Source of the DNA: Corynebacterium sp.
GTDB lineage: Bacteria > Actinomycetota > Actinomycetes > Mycobacteriales > Mycobacteriaceae
DNA: 64,000 nucleotides
NCBI GenBank assembly: GCA_030527885.1
Contig: JAUMZY010000006.1
Coordinates: 1-64,000, forward strand
Direction: 5' to 3'
Positions 29,904 to 40,111 of this stretch are shown here, one piece after another. The notes beneath the pieces were generated by a model, which was given only the letters and a program-made list of their open reading frames with translations, had not been told where the DNA came from and made no database searches. Every line of letters begins with the position of its first letter. Position 1 is the stretch's first letter. The position numbers were made by a program, and so were the translations under genes.

Positions 29904-30040
29904 GAATAGTATTGATCTGCCACAGCGATGATGAATGGCTCATGTCGAACGTCATATCTCGCCAACTCAAGCAATTCCTCGCCATGACCATGCTGCTGAC
30001 ACTAGGAAAGAAGCTCATCGAAACCCGACAATCATTCTGA
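29904..30040 (+). pseudogene. Decayed third copy of the small membrane protein
   Basis: An open stretch following paralog B encodes FLAMTMLLTLGKKLIETRQ near its end, matching the C-terminus of paralogs A and B in order and spacing. Only the last third or so of a gene is left; an in-frame ATG at 29942 would give a 32-residue peptide. The remnant ends with TGA at 30038-30040. Confidence 0.6.
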
Positions 30041-30110
30041 ACCAACCCGGCCTTTTGCCACCGCGCCGACCGGGGGAGTAGGCGTCTAATAAAGTGGGTG
30101 CTGATTCCAG

Positions 30111-30656
30111 TCACGTTTCCCGGAGCAACGCCAAAATCTTCTCGGCGGTCTTCCCATTACGAACAGTCACCTGCTTGTAAAAAGCCTCCTTGAGTAGCTT
30201 TTTATGGTAGGTGGTTTTCAAAAATTCCGTCTCGGTTTTCTTGCCCCAATAAATCCCCAACTCCCCAAAATGCACAATCTCATCATGCAGCGGGAAAGTT
30301 TTCACCCGCTCTATCGTTGCGGCTTTATCAAGCTTCTCCGTAAAAAAGAGAACATCTTTTCGGGCTAAATCCGTAAACCACCAATCCGGCAGACTACCGT
30401 AATCCCGTTCATACTCCGCCGCAGAAAACAACGAAAAATTCTGCACAAACGGATAATGAGTGGCGAATAAATCTTCGAACTTTTGGCACACATCCGCGCT
30501 CGGCAGATCAGTGTCAAAAAAGAGATTCCCACTGTTGATATAAGTCTGCACCCCCTGAAAACCCACATCCGCCACCAGCCGCCGCAAATCCGCCATGGCA
30601 ACCTTATTTTTACCCCCAATATTAATTCCCCGCAGCAGGAGGGCATATTTTTCCAT
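30111..30656 (-). CDS. DUF1697 family protein
   Basis: 181 residues matching DUF1697 (LLRGINIGGKNKVAMADLRR at the start; YINSGNLFF after it). This family is widespread, cytosolic and without a proven activity. It stands alone between a small membrane protein cluster and an MFS transporter gene. Confidence 0.85.
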   Translation of the reverse strand: MEKYALLLRGINIGGKNKVAMADLRRLVADVGFQGVQTYINSGNLFFDTDLPSADVCQKFEDLFATHYPFVQNFSLFSAAEYERDYGSLPDWWFTDLARKDVLFFTEKLDKAATIERVKTFPLHDEIVHFGELGIYWGKKTETEFLKTTYHKKLLKEAFYKQVTVRNGKTAEKILALLRET

Positions 30657-30801
30657 GCTTCTTAATTCCTTAACGCTAAGCAGACTGAGAACTCAATGCT
30701 ACCGAAGCCAAACCTGTGTTCGCACGCATCACCCACCCCGCCGCATGTGAAATACTTACAACCGTGCCCCACGTAAAACCCCACACCAACTATACACCAC
30801 A

Positions 30802-31932
30802 ATGCCGCTAGCATTCGCCTACCTGCTCAGCGCCCTCTGCGGCTCCATGACCGCCGTCGCCATATCCGTACACTTCGCCGAAAGCGGACACGGGGCATTC
30901 ATCATCACCGGCACCCTCCTCGCCGGGGCCTGCGCCCACATCTTCCTCACCCCACTGCCCGCACCCCTTTTCGATCGCCACTCTGCTAAACGCCTCGGCA
31001 TCAGCGCCGCGCTTATCGACGTCACCATGCTCGTCATCCTCATCGTGTGGCCACACCCCTGGGTGCTCATACTCGGCACCTTCATCAGCTCTGCCACCGC
31101 CGGCATCATCATGCCCGCACTCTTCACCCTGGCAGAACACCACGAAACTACCAACCCCGCCGCAGCCTTCTTCCGGCTGGACACCGCCCGCCTCATCGGC
31201 AGTTTCACCGGCCCCATGCTCGGCGGCCTACTCGTACAAGTAGCCTCCCTGCGCAGCGCCTTCGCCACCGAAATCCTCGCCAGCCTCATCATGCTCCTGG
31301 TGCTCAGCCGGTCTACAGCGCCACCACCAGCGCCAACCACCGCCGCGCCGGGTTTTATCGCCCGCATTATCCAAGCCCCAAAGCTCCTGTTCCAAAACCG
31401 GCAAACCCGAACCGCCCTGCAAGGCATGTGGGGCGCCATCATCTTCACATCCATCTACAACATCGCCCTGGTGTTCTACGCGGTGGATGTTCTGCACATC
31501 GGTGGCCTGGGCTATGCCATCCTCACCCAGGCCTTCATCGTTGGCCGCATCGTGGGTGCGAAACTCGCTGCCCGCTGCACCACCGATCGCGCGTACCGCA
31601 CAGTGATTATCGGCGGAGCAATCATGGGTGCCGCCATTGCTCTCGCGGGGTTTGTACCCAACGTCGTGGTGGCGGTTGCCAGTTTCACCGTGGCCGGCAT
31701 CTGCAACGCCGCCCAAGTCGCCGCGTTGCGCCTGCTCATCGTGTTCGCCGTCCCCGAGGCCGTGCGCCCCAAAGCGCTATCCACCATGGGCACCGTCAAT
31801 ACCTCCGCCATGCTGGTCGGCTACCTCCTGGGCGCGCCCGTTGTTAACCTGCTCGGTCCGGCCATGGCGCTCATTATTGCTGGTGTTGGCACGCTCACCG
31901 TCACGATGTTGCCCACCGTGGGGCGTCGATAA
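30802..31932 (+). CDS. MFS transporter
   Basis: Major facilitator superfamily permease of 376 residues, probably with 11-12 spans, most like drug or metabolite exporters; the substrate is unknown. A TATACA element close before ATG 30802 without a ribosome binding site suggests a leaderless message. The stop codon TAA (31930-31932) lies inside a variant of the dispersed word (CGTCGATAAGC, 31924-31934). Confidence 0.85.
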   Translation: MPLAFAYLLSALCGSMTAVAISVHFAESGHGAFIITGTLLAGACAHIFLTPLPAPLFDRHSAKRLGISAALIDVTMLVILIVWPHPWVLILGTFISSATAGIIMPALFTLAEHHETTNPAAAFFRLDTARLIGSFTGPMLGGLLVQVASLRSAFATEILASLIMLLVLSRSTAPPPAPTTAAPGFIARIIQAPKLLFQNRQTRTALQGMWGAIIFTSIYNIALVFYAVDVLHIGGLGYAILTQAFIVGRIVGAKLAARCTTDRAYRTVIIGGAIMGAAIALAGFVPNVVVAVASFTVAGICNAAQVAALRLLIVFAVPEAVRPKALSTMGTVNTSAMLVGYLLGAPVVNLLGPAMALIIAGVGTLTVTMLPTVGRR

Positions 31933-31946
31933 GCTCGTTGAAAAGC
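31924..31946 (-). repeat. Two tandem variants of the dispersed word at the end of the MFS gene
   Basis: CGTCGATAAGC (31924-31934) and CGTTGAAAAGC (31936-31946) are head-to-tail one-base variants of the dispersed word. The first supplies the TAA stop of the MFS gene. Confidence 0.5.
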
Positions 31947-31960
31947 AGCAGCGTAACGAA

Positions 31961-31990
31961 TTGACTATCGTACGTATTCTGCATTACAGT
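31961..31990 (+). promoter_or_regulatory. Probable promoter of rpsP
   Basis: TTGACT (31961-31966) and TACAGT (31985-31990) are 18 bases apart. The start of transcription would leave a leader of roughly 150 bases rich in GC hairpins before rpsP. Confidence 0.45.
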
Positions 31991-32147
31991 GTTCGAGGTT
32001 ATCTTCATTGATACCAACCTCCTGTGATTACACCGCCACCGACCACGGTCGGCCGGTCTGTCGCATCGCAGGTAAAACCCAAAAGGGCTGAACCGGCCGC
32101 GTAACCCGCGCGGCGACCGTACTGCCCAGTGACACAAGGAGCCAACA

Positions 32148-32600
32148 ATGGCAGTCAAAATCAAATTGCAGCGGTTGGGCAAAATCCGCACCCCGCAATA
32201 CCGCGTCGTCATCGCCGACGCCCGCACCCGCCGCGACGGCAAAGTGATCGAAAACATTGGCATCTACCAGCCAAAAGAAAACCCCTCGCTCATCCGCATC
32301 GACTCCGAGCGGGCACAGTACTGGCTGGGCGTGGGCGCACAACCCACCGACCCCGTATTGGCACTGCTGAAGATCACCGGCGACTGGCAGAAGTTCAAGG
32401 GCCTGCCCGGTGCTGAAGGCAAGCTCAAGGTTGCGGAAGAAAAGCCCTCCAAGCTGGAACTCTTCAACAAAGCACTTGCTGAGGCTAACGAAGGCCCCAG
32501 CGCTGAAGCTGTGGTAGAGAAGGCCCGCAAAGCGCGGGAAGAAAAGGAAGTTCAAGCCGCCGTTGCCGAAGAAGCAGCAGCGGAAGAAGCTGCCGAGTAA
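32148..32600 (+). CDS. rpsP: 30S ribosomal protein S16
   Basis: Ribosomal protein S16 with the standard start [20 protein letters not shown]. At 150 residues it is longer than most S16 proteins (about 80-90), because of an acidic Ala/Glu-rich tail typical of actinobacteria. AAGGAG lies ahead of ATG 32148. A terminator follows directly. rimM and trmD are close by on the same strand but are separated by a minus-strand cupin gene. Confidence 0.97.
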   Translation: MAVKIKLQRLGKIRTPQYRVVIADARTRRDGKVIENIGIYQPKENPSLIRIDSERAQYWLGVGAQPTDPVLALLKITGDWQKFKGLPGAEGKLKVAEEKPSKLELFNKALAEANEGPSAEAVVEKARKAREEKEVQAAVAEEAAAEEAAE

Positions 32601-32614
32601 AACCCGCACAAACC

Positions 32615-32650
32615 GCCCCGTGCTCACCCTCATGTGAGCAGGGGCTTTTT
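32615..32650 (+). terminator. Rho-independent terminator after rpsP
   Basis: GCCCC and TGCTCAC pair with GTGAGCA and GGGGC, with one bulged G, followed by TTTTT. The stem is strong and lies 15 bases after the rpsP stop. Confidence 0.85.
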
Positions 32651-32655
32651 GGCGT

Positions 32656-33051
32656 TTACACCCCGGTCAGCATGGTGACCAGCAAAACATTACCGTCCGC
32701 ATCCGCCCCGTTAGGGCAATCCACCCGGTGCCGCACATGCTGATCCAGGTGCAGAATCACCCCAGGGGTCAAATCCGCCACCTCATCACCCACCGTGAAC
32801 TGCAAGTGCCCCTTGAGCGACTGCACGAAAATCGGGTGCGCCGCCTCATGGTCTTGCAGCGCCTGACCCGGCAGGAAAGTGAAAACTACCAGGTTAGCGC
32901 GGTTGCCTTGCAGAATCCGCTTGACAGCTGGGGTGGCTTTGTCCGGTTGCGCCGCCGGGGCGTCATCAAGGAGATTCAGTACAGCTTTGGTGGTGGCAAC
33001 TTGCTCCGGGTTGCCGAAGGTTTCGGGGGAATTCACAGGAATTTCGGTCAT
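32656..33051 (-). CDS. Cupin-domain protein
   Basis: 131-residue single-domain cupin. The strand-like pattern with DHEAAHPIFVQSLKG and later PGVILHLDQHVRHRV supplies several His residues, as in metal-binding cupins; the substrate is not known. ATG 33051 (MTEIPVNS) was chosen; the open frame continues upstream into the rimM 5' end with no family-like sequence. It lies between rpsP and rimM on the opposite strand, an insertion into the usual rpsP-rimM-trmD order. Confidence 0.7.
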   Translation of the reverse strand: MTEIPVNSPETFGNPEQVATTKAVLNLLDDAPAAQPDKATPAVKRILQGNRANLVVFTFLPGQALQDHEAAHPIFVQSLKGHLQFTVGDEVADLTPGVILHLDQHVRHRVDCPNGADADGNVLLVTMLTGV

Positions 33052-33106
33052 GCTGACCAGTGTAATGAGTTTTATTGTGCACTGGCCATTGCTAAACTCA
33101 ACCCTC

Positions 33107-33610
33107 ATGGAATTAATGATCGGGCGTGTGATCAAAGCCCATGGCATCCATGGGGAAGTAGTGGTGGACGTTACCACCGATGAACCAGACATTCGCTACG
33201 CTGACGGCGCAACCCTGCACGGCAAGCAAGGCAAAAAAGAACACACCCTCACCATTAACCACACCCGACCCCACCAGGGCCGCCTGCTGGTCACCTTCGA
33301 CGAAATCCCCGACCGCACCGCCGCCGAATCCCTCCGCGGCACCCAATTCTGGGCGGAACAACTCGACATCGACGATGACGAAGAAGGCTTCTACGACCAC
33401 GACCTCGAAGGCCTCACCGTCATCCACGACGGTGCCGCCATCGGGGAAGTCACCGGCGTGATGTCCGGCCCGGCCGGCACCATCCTGGAGGTACGCCTCG
33501 AATCCGGCAGAGAAGCCCTCATTCCTTTCGTCTTCGACATTGTCCCCGAGGTGGATCTCGAAGCCGGCACCTGCACCATTACCCCACCTGATGGCCTGTT
33601 GGAACTGTAA
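33107..33610 (+). CDS. rimM: Ribosome maturation factor RimM
   Basis: 167-residue factor that helps assemble the 30S head and binds S19. The N-terminal RimM motif is MIGRVIKAHGIHGEVVVD; the PRC-barrel half follows in the C-terminal part. ATG 33107 fits the domain start; the upstream in-frame region is a shadow of the cupin gene. The stop is directly followed by the trmD ATG with no gap. Confidence 0.95.
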   Translation: MELMIGRVIKAHGIHGEVVVDVTTDEPDIRYADGATLHGKQGKKEHTLTINHTRPHQGRLLVTFDEIPDRTAAESLRGTQFWAEQLDIDDDEEGFYDHDLEGLTVIHDGAAIGEVTGVMSGPAGTILEVRLESGREALIPFVFDIVPEVDLEAGTCTITPPDGLLEL

Positions 33611-34780
33611 ATGCGCATCGACGTCATCACCATTTTCCCCGAATACCTCGACCCCCTCCGGCACGCCCTTCTTGGCAAAGCCATTGAACAAAACATCCTG
33701 GACGTCCACGTGCATGACCTCCGCGATTGGGCTTCTGACGTGCACCAATCCGTCGATGATACTCCCTGCGGTGGCGGCCCCGGCATGGTCATGAAACCCA
33801 CCGTGTGGGGTCCCGCGCTTGACGACGTCGCCACCGGCGCCGCCACCGGGCAGGAACTAGAATCTGCCGTGCCACACCGCACCACACCCAGCCCCCACGA
33901 TGCCGAGCCCGGGAATAATTCCGGTGAATTACCGTTACTCCTAGTGCCCACCCCAGCCGGCAAACCCTTCACCCAGGCTGATGCGCAAGCCTGGTCGAAG
34001 GAAGAACACATCGTGTTCGCCTGCGGCCGGTACGAGGGCATCGACCAGCGGGTTATCGACGACGCCCGCAACCGCTACCGCGTGCAGGAGGTGTCCATTG
34101 GTGATTACGTACTCATCGGTGGGGAAGTGGCCGTCCTCGTCATCGCCGAAGCAGTCGTGCGGCTCATTCCCGGTGTGCTGGGAAACAAACGCAGCCACCA
34201 GGAAGACAGCTTCTCCGACGGCCTGCTGGAAGGCCCCAGCTACACGCGCCCCCGCGTGTGGCGCAACCTAGAAGTACCAGAAGTACTGTTCTCTGGGAAT
34301 CATAAAAAGATAGCCCGGTGGCGACGCGACCAAGCACTCCGGCGCACCAAAACGGTACGCCCGGAACTCTTAGAACACATCGACCTCAGCAAAGAAGACA
34401 CCATGGTTCTCGACCAACGCCCCATCAGCACCGACCTGAATATCCTGGTCACTCCCGCAGAGTGGCAAAAAATCATGGCCAACCTTGCCACCTACCTAGC
34501 CACTCGCGACTATCACGTTACCACCATCCACGCCGAAGAAATCAACTTGAGCTGCGAACCCGACAACATGTTGGTGACCGAATACCAGCAAACCCAAGGC
34601 CGCCCACCTGTCAGCGAAGCCCTGCACCGCATCATCATCCACGGCGAAACCAGCCTCAGCCTTGTGGCCGCCACCAAGGCCGTATCCGAGTCTCTACCAG
34701 CAGGAACCTACTGGTATGGCACCTCAGTGGAAGGCACCCGCGACCCCGAAGTTAATGCCTTCTGCGCCTGGCAAAGCTAG
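33611..34780 (+). CDS. trmD: tRNA (guanine37-N1)-methyltransferase TrmD with C-terminal extension
   Basis: Methylates G37 of tRNAs that read CNN codons and prevents frameshifting. The SPOUT core is visible: MRIDVITIFPEYLDPLRHAL, the knot region VFACGRYEGIDQRV and VSIGDYVLIGGEVAV, and the conserved NKRSHQEDSF with Asp199. Two oddities stand out: an insert of about 37 residues (72-108) between GGGPGMV and the knot, and about 120 extra residues after the usual end near 258 (TrmD is normally about 240-280). The extension begins near 270 (DQRPISTDLNILVTPAEW); I do not recognise it. The start immediately follows the rimM stop. Confidence 0.93.
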   Translation: MRIDVITIFPEYLDPLRHALLGKAIEQNILDVHVHDLRDWASDVHQSVDDTPCGGGPGMVMKPTVWGPALDDVATGAATGQELESAVPHRTTPSPHDAEPGNNSGELPLLLVPTPAGKPFTQADAQAWSKEEHIVFACGRYEGIDQRVIDDARNRYRVQEVSIGDYVLIGGEVAVLVIAEAVVRLIPGVLGNKRSHQEDSFSDGLLEGPSYTRPRVWRNLEVPEVLFSGNHKKIARWRRDQALRRTKTVRPELLEHIDLSKEDTMVLDQRPISTDLNILVTPAEWQKIMANLATYLATRDYHVTTIHAEEINLSCEPDNMLVTEYQQTQGRPPVSEALHRIIIHGETSLSLVAATKAVSESLPAGTYWYGTSVEGTRDPEVNAFCAWQS

Positions 34781-34799
34781 TGCAAAAGTAGGGGAGGGG

Positions 34800-35423
34800 T
34801 CATATCTCCCACGGTGTCACAGTTACATCATCCGGCAGTTCCGAACGCTCATACTGCTCCGGATCTGCATACCGCACCACCCGGGCCGGTACACCCCGTA
34901 CAATGGCAAACGGTGGTACATCCTTCGTCACCACACTGCCAGCCCCCACGACAGCACATTTGCCAATGGTAACGCCGGGCAGCACAATCACCCCAGCGCC
35001 CAACCATACGCTTTCCTCCAACACCACGGGGTGCGCAATCTCCCAATGATCCCGCCGCATCTCGTAATCATCCACCGGGTGCCCCACTGTGATGATTTGA
35101 CAGTTCGGCCCAATCTGCACGTTCTCCTCAATGGTCACTTCAGCGGTATCCAAAATGGTGACGCCGAAATTAATGAACGTGCCCTCCCCAATGGTGGTGT
35201 TAATTCCATACTCAATCATCATGGGTTGCTGAATCATGCACCAACCACTGTTGGGGTTGAGGATTTCCCGCAGCATCCGATCGCGGGATTCCATATCTGA
35301 CGGCCGCAGCTTATTGTATTCATGCACCTTGTCAATGTTTGCAGCAGCCTGCTGTAAACAGCCATCCAAGGTGGGAATATGCCACTTGCCGGCTCGTAGG
35401 TTGTTCAAACTATCATTACTCAT
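34800..35423 (-). CDS. maa: Maltose O-acetyltransferase-like (hexapeptide-repeat) protein
   Basis: 207-residue acetyltransferase of the maltose/galactoside O-acetyltransferase family, acting on sugars with acetyl-CoA. The left-handed beta-helix repeats are visible (IGEGTFINFGVTILD, VTIEENVQIGPNC, VWLGAGVIVLPGVTIG) with the active-site region ITVGHPVDD. It follows the MksB gene on the minus strand after 55 bases, at the place where a JetD/MksG gene might be expected. Confidence 0.85.
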   Translation of the reverse strand: MSNDSLNNLRAGKWHIPTLDGCLQQAAANIDKVHEYNKLRPSDMESRDRMLREILNPNSGWCMIQQPMMIEYGINTTIGEGTFINFGVTILDTAEVTIEENVQIGPNCQIITVGHPVDDYEMRRDHWEIAHPVVLEESVWLGAGVIVLPGVTIGKCAVVGAGSVVTKDVPPFAIVRGVPARVVRYADPEQYERSELPDDVTVTPWEI

Positions 35424-35478
35424 GGTTATTTAGTGTACCTATGGGTCGCTGGGGGATCCGAAAAGCAAACCATGCAAT

Positions 35479-38400
35479 CTAATTTGCAGCCTTGCTGAAA
35501 TCAATCCGCGAAATCGATGATCGGCCCCGTACCTGCCCCAACTCATCCGGTGACTCATCATAGCTGACCACCACCGTATTACCCACATAGCGGCTTAGTG
35601 TCTGAATCAACTTCAACGGCGTCGCCAAAATCATGTGGAACCCAAACGCATCAAACACGTTCATCGCCCGCTGCGTATAAGTGGGATCCGCCCGATCGAA
35701 CGCCTCATCTAATACCACCGTGGCGTAACTCGGGTATTGGGCATCGGGCTTGGCCAACTGGTATCGCAATGCCGCCGCCAGACAGAAGAACACCAGCTTC
35801 TGCGCCTGACCACCAGACAGCACCGACGAATCTACGTACGTGTTGAGCACTGTACCGGAATTATCGACCTCAATGCCCACGAAACTCACGTGCCGACGAG
35901 TGTCCAAAACCGCCTTCTGCCAGCGCACATCGCCAGCTTCTTTCGAACCCAGGCGTTTAATCAGCGTCGCAATATTGTGGTAGCGCTGCTCCGCCTCAGC
36001 ATCGTTTTGGTCGTTCATGCCGCCGCTCACAGCCTCATCCAACTGGCGTTGGAACGTGGTAACCACCTCGCCACGGGTGTCGCGCACATCAATGCGCAAG
36101 AACCGGCCCTCGGAAAATTCCGAACTAGCGAGTGAATGATTCACCGGGGCAATCCGTTCCTTGATCTCATTCTGTGACTGTCGCAACCGTTGGGAAATAT
36201 CCGCCAAATTCCGGGTGGACATGTCATTAATCAACGCCCTAAACTGCTGCATAAAATCAGCCAACCGCTCACCCTTAAGCTGCTGCAACTTCGCCAACGC
36301 CTCGGTGATGAAATCCGGAGTGGCCTCCAAATCCGCCCGCTCCGCCGGCCACCGTTCAATATATGACGTCAACCGAATAGTAATCTTATTATTCGCCGCA
36401 TTGAGCGTTTCATTATTCTTCTTTAAATTAGCCGAAAACTCATTCGTTAGAATGGTCATCAACTTATCCACATTCTTCGATGTCACCCGGCGCGTATGCT
36501 GCAAAAACAACTTATGAACCGTCGTGAACGTCTCATCATCCACATCAATGGTGGCCTCCGAATGGGCTTCCACCAACGCAGCCTGAATTCCCTCCAACGT
36601 ATGCTGCGCCGCACCCACATTACGGTTGCACTCCTGCATGTGCGCCTGGGCTTCCTGGAGCTTCTGCTCCGCCTTCTCGGCATTCTCCGTCAGCACCCGC
36701 ACATCCGGGTTTTCCGCCAACTGCTCCAACTGCTGCTGCAACGCCTGAATGTGCTCATCAATGGCCGTGGTGTCTAAATTCTCCCACTCTTCATCAACAA
36801 TGCTCAATGCGAACTGCACTTGGGCATTCTCCTGATCAATGCGGGAATGAATCAGTTGGTTTTCATTCTGCCGGGCCTTCAACGTGGTTTGTGCCTCGGA
36901 CAAATGCTTCCGCAACAACTCCACCTTCGCCTGATTGTTCGAACCCAGGCGGTAGTGCACCCGGTCACCCAACGCATGCAAATCATTCTTCTGCAACCGA
37001 CTCGTCGGATCCGAACGCCGATACGCCTGCCGCACCAACCCGCTGCGCGTCACACCCTTCTCATGATGATCCAGCCGATCCAAATCACCCGGATTATTCA
37101 CACACACATAGTTATACTGCGTCGCCAACTCATGACTCACCCACGCACTAAACTCATGCTCAACCACATCAACCTTACGGGCCAAACTCTGCGGATGCAC
37201 CCGCGGATTCGGATAATTATGGGCCGAATCAATACTGCTAAACCGCAGGCGAACACCCCAATGCGTCCGGTTAATATAATTCTGAACCGCCGGATAATAC
37301 CGCACCGGCACCAACAACTCATGGGCAAAATCCGCCAGCAACCGCTGAATAATCGGCTCCCACTCCGCCTCACCCGGCACAATATCAATCAACTCACCAG
37401 CGAACGGGAGTTCGGATTCCTTAATATTAAACTCATCGCAAATCGCCTCCCGGCGCGCCAAAAACCTCGCATCAATATTGCTGTTATTGGCGGCAACAAC
37501 CTCCAACTCCTGCTGCAACGTCGCCACCTCATTGGTGGACTGATCCAAATTCACAAACGACGTCGCCAAATCCTGATTCAGGCGCTCCATATTCGCCGGA
37601 TGCTCCGCAATACTCACCTTCGCCGAGTTAATCAGATCATTAAACTCCGCCACGGAATGCGGCATCACACCCCCATGCGACTCAATCCGCTGCTGCAAAT
37701 TCGCAAACGCCTTCTGGCGTTCCGCCAACTGCTGCCGATGATGCCCCAACAATATCTGTACATTCTCCACCCGGCCACCATCGGTATTATCCATGGCCTG
37801 ATGCATCTGGGAAAACTCCTCCAACGCATACCGGTGCCGCTCCTGCGCCTTCGTATTAGCCAGCTGCGCCTGCTCCAACGTAATCTCCGCCGCAACCTTC
37901 GCATCCTCAAGCTCCCCAATCTTGAGCTTATTAGCCACCGACGGCAACGCCTCCTGCAGCGCCGTCGTTGACGCAATCTCCGACTGCGCAGTAAGCACCT
38001 GCTTATGCAGCTTCTCCAACGGGCTCAGCGCATCCACCTGCGCTTTCACATCCTGCACCCGCTCATACGCCGATTCCAAATCCGCAAACTGCTCCACCGC
38101 CGTCTTCGCATACGCAAACGTATCCGGCTCCACCAACATGAACTCCCGGAACAAATGATCCAGATTATCCAATGACTTCGCCGACTGCGTCCGCTGCAAC
38201 AACAACTGCGCCTCCATGCTGGAAATCCCCAACAACGGCCGGAATCTTTCCGCAAACGGCGCATGATCCTCAAAGAAACTCGCCGCCTGAAACTCCTTCT
38301 TCAACCCCCGCTTATCCAAACCCTTGGCCAAAAACGGAATAAACGCCTGCGCCTCCACCGACTGCTCCGGAAAAATCCCAAACAACCGCACCACATTCGC

Positions 38401-38844
38401 CGGATTATTATCCCCCGACTTCACATAAAACAACCCCACCAAACTCCGGCACAAACCCGCACCATTGGCATACGTCAACACAATGATCGAAAACGTTGCC
38501 TTCGGCCGCAAATACTGCGCCACCACCATGCCCAAATCCGGGTCCTCCGTGGTCCGCCACGCCCCCCGAATATACGACACCAAATCTCTACCCTTACCCC
38601 GCCGCGCCTCATGCTGCGCCGCCGCATTAAACCGCAACCGATCCGACGGTACCAACACCGCCGAAATCGCATCAATCAGCGTCGACTTACCACTACCAGA
38701 ACCACCAGTGACTAAAAACCCCCGGCGGGACACCGGGATATCCACAATGCCATCAAACGTCCCCCAGTTCACCAACTGAATCCGCGACAACCGCCACTGA
38801 TCCGCCGGCATGCTTTCCCACTCATGGGTTGACTGCTTCATCAC
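35479..38844 (-). CDS. mksB: SMC-like ATPase MksB / JetC of a Wadjet-type system
   Basis: 1121-residue SMC-like ATPase of the MksB/JetC group. The N-terminal Walker A is GGSGSGKST at 47-55; a long coiled-coil part follows, and the C-terminal head has the signature LSGGQ at 1009-1013 and Walker [12 protein letters not shown] with Asp1046/Glu1047. In MksBEF(G)/JetABC(D) systems this subunit forms loops on DNA; with the JetD/MksG nuclease it restricts circular plasmids. Its ATG overlaps the end of mksE by 4 bases (ATGA), so the three genes are one operon. No JetD-like gene (DUF3322/DUF2220) follows. Confidence 0.9.
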   Translation of the reverse strand: MMKQSTHEWESMPADQWRLSRIQLVNWGTFDGIVDIPVSRRGFLVTGGSGSGKSTLIDAISAVLVPSDRLRFNAAAQHEARRGKGRDLVSYIRGAWRTTEDPDLGMVVAQYLRPKATFSIIVLTYANGAGLCRSLVGLFYVKSGDNNPANVVRLFGIFPEQSVEAQAFIPFLAKGLDKRGLKKEFQAASFFEDHAPFAERFRPLLGISSMEAQLLLQRTQSAKSLDNLDHLFREFMLVEPDTFAYAKTAVEQFADLESAYERVQDVKAQVDALSPLEKLHKQVLTAQSEIASTTALQEALPSVANKLKIGELEDAKVAAEITLEQAQLANTKAQERHRYALEEFSQMHQAMDNTDGGRVENVQILLGHHRQQLAERQKAFANLQQRIESHGGVMPHSVAEFNDLINSAKVSIAEHPANMERLNQDLATSFVNLDQSTNEVATLQQELEVVAANNSNIDARFLARREAICDEFNIKESELPFAGELIDIVPGEAEWEPIIQRLLADFAHELLVPVRYYPAVQNYINRTHWGVRLRFSSIDSAHNYPNPRVHPQSLARKVDVVEHEFSAWVSHELATQYNYVCVNNPGDLDRLDHHEKGVTRSGLVRQAYRRSDPTSRLQKNDLHALGDRVHYRLGSNNQAKVELLRKHLSEAQTTLKARQNENQLIHSRIDQENAQVQFALSIVDEEWENLDTTAIDEHIQALQQQLEQLAENPDVRVLTENAEKAEQKLQEAQAHMQECNRNVGAAQHTLEGIQAALVEAHSEATIDVDDETFTTVHKLFLQHTRRVTSKNVDKLMTILTNEFSANLKKNNETLNAANNKITIRLTSYIERWPAERADLEATPDFITEALAKLQQLKGERLADFMQQFRALINDMSTRNLADISQRLRQSQNEIKERIAPVNHSLASSEFSEGRFLRIDVRDTRGEVVTTFQRQLDEAVSGGMNDQNDAEAEQRYHNIATLIKRLGSKEAGDVRWQKAVLDTRRHVSFVGIEVDNSGTVLNTYVDSSVLSGGQAQKLVFFCLAAALRYQLAKPDAQYPSYATVVLDEAFDRADPTYTQRAMNVFDAFGFHMILATPLKLIQTLSRYVGNTVVVSYDESPDELGQVRGRSSISRIDFSKAAN

Positions 38845-40052
38845 TTGGATTCCTCCCTTGCCAAAAGTTCCTCGAACTCGGCCTTAATTCCTGCTACTGT
38901 CTGGGCATCGAAAATGTGTTTGAGCGCTGGGGATACTTCAAACCGGCCCTCGGTCTCCGTATCACCAAGCAAACTATAGTCCCGCCGCATCCGCTCCATG
39001 GACGCATCAAACCGCCGATTAAACGTCGCCTCATCCTTATCATCCAACGCCCTAAACTGCGATGCATTATCCCGCAGCTCCTCCTGATCCACGATCACCC
39101 GCTCACCCGGCACCGCCAACCCCAACCGGGTCCGCAAATCCAACAACACCACTGTGTCAATGATCGTCAACGTCTTCACCCGCAACACCTGCGGCATATC
39201 AACATACTGCTCTTTGCCCATCCGAATCGGATTACCAGCATTGGCAATGCGCGTGAATGCGATACCCGCATCCTCATCCACCACCAAATCCAAAAACATG
39301 TCCGACAACCGCTGCCGCAACGCAGCCTCATCGCTCAAAATTGCCTTCCAAATCGGCGGGTGCTGCTCCGCCCGCACCAACGGGCCCTGCAGCAACTGCA
39401 CCAAGGCGCGCCGGGAGTCAAAACTCAAGGTGCCGGCGTCGGCTTCCCACAGGCCGCTGATATCAAGACCATCGTGGGCGTAATCGTCTTCCAGCCAGTC
39501 CAATTCTTCATCATTGTCGATGGTTGCTTCCGGTTGCTTTTCGACGCCCTCCGGTGCGGGTTCCGCAGATTCCGGTGCGGTAGCACGTCGATAAGCTCCC
39601 GGCTCGGTAGCGTCAGGGTCGGGGACAGGGACAGCTTCGTCTTGTGTGTCGTCCTGCGGCTCGGGCTTGGGCGTGGGTTCCGGTTCTGCCTCTGGTTCTG
39701 GTTCGGGTTCTGCCGCAGGCGCAGCACCATGAATCGCATGGGGTGCATTACCGCCAGCCCCATGATGCTGGGCGTCGTTTTGATCATTATCGTCATCGAA
39801 TTTCACGTCAAGCACCTCTGCATCAATGATCTCGGCCTCCATGATGTCAGCCTTGATGATGTTTGCATTGCCTACCCCAGCATTAGTTCTACTGGTGAAG
39901 TAGCGTTCAGTGTAGGCCAATTCTGCTTGGTGCCGAGTCGGCGACTCGATTTCGCGCTGCGGAACAACCGGGAAAGAAGCATTCTCGCCAGCATTGTGGT
40001 GCTTCCCCTCTAGATTCTGATCATTGTGGTTCATCGGGACGTTATTAGTCAT
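38841..40052 (-). CDS. mksE: MksE / JetB subunit (DUF4194)
   Basis: 403-residue subunit of the MksBEF complex. The C-terminal 200 or so residues match the DUF4194 winged-helix (kite) family ([18 protein letters not shown], then [20 protein letters not shown]). The first 170 or so are disordered: Ile/Asp/Asn-rich, then a Pro/Glu repeat region, then acidic. Such a long disordered start is unusual for a kite subunit. Two copies of the dispersed word or its variant (39536-39546 exact; 39586-39596 variant) fall in the coding DNA of this disordered part. The stop overlaps mksB. Confidence 0.85.
   Translation of the reverse strand: MTNNVPMNHNDQNLEGKHHNAGENASFPVVPQREIESPTRHQAELAYTERYFTSRTNAGVGNANIIKADIMEAEIIDAEVLDVKFDDDNDQNDAQHHGAGGNAPHAIHGAAPAAEPEPEPEAEPEPTPKPEPQDDTQDEAVPVPDPDATEPGAYRRATAPESAEPAPEGVEKQPEATIDNDEELDWLEDDYAHDGLDISGLWEADAGTLSFDSRRALVQLLQGPLVRAEQHPPIWKAILSDEAALRQRLSDMFLDLVVDEDAGIAFTRIANAGNPIRMGKEQYVDMPQVLRVKTLTIIDTVVLLDLRTRLGLAVPGERVIVDQEELRDNASQFRALDDKDEATFNRRFDASMERMRRDYSLLGDTETEGRFEVSPALKHIFDAQTVAGIKAEFEELLAREESK
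39536..39546 (+). repeat. Dispersed 11-base word, copy inside mksE
   Basis: Exact GCTTTTCGACG followed by C, in the disordered region of mksE. A variant (CGTCGATAAGC) lies 39 bases further right in opposite orientation. Confidence 0.6.
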
Positions 40053-40111
40053 GGTGCTGTATTTCTATGATTGGGTGGCGGATTCAAAACGATGGCAGGT
40101 AACTGAAATAA

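Noticed and set aside
33611..34780. TrmD length as a frameshift or assembly artefact
   Set aside because: The extension continues smoothly in the same frame with normal composition to a regular stop, so a fusion or extra domain is more likely than a sequencing error.
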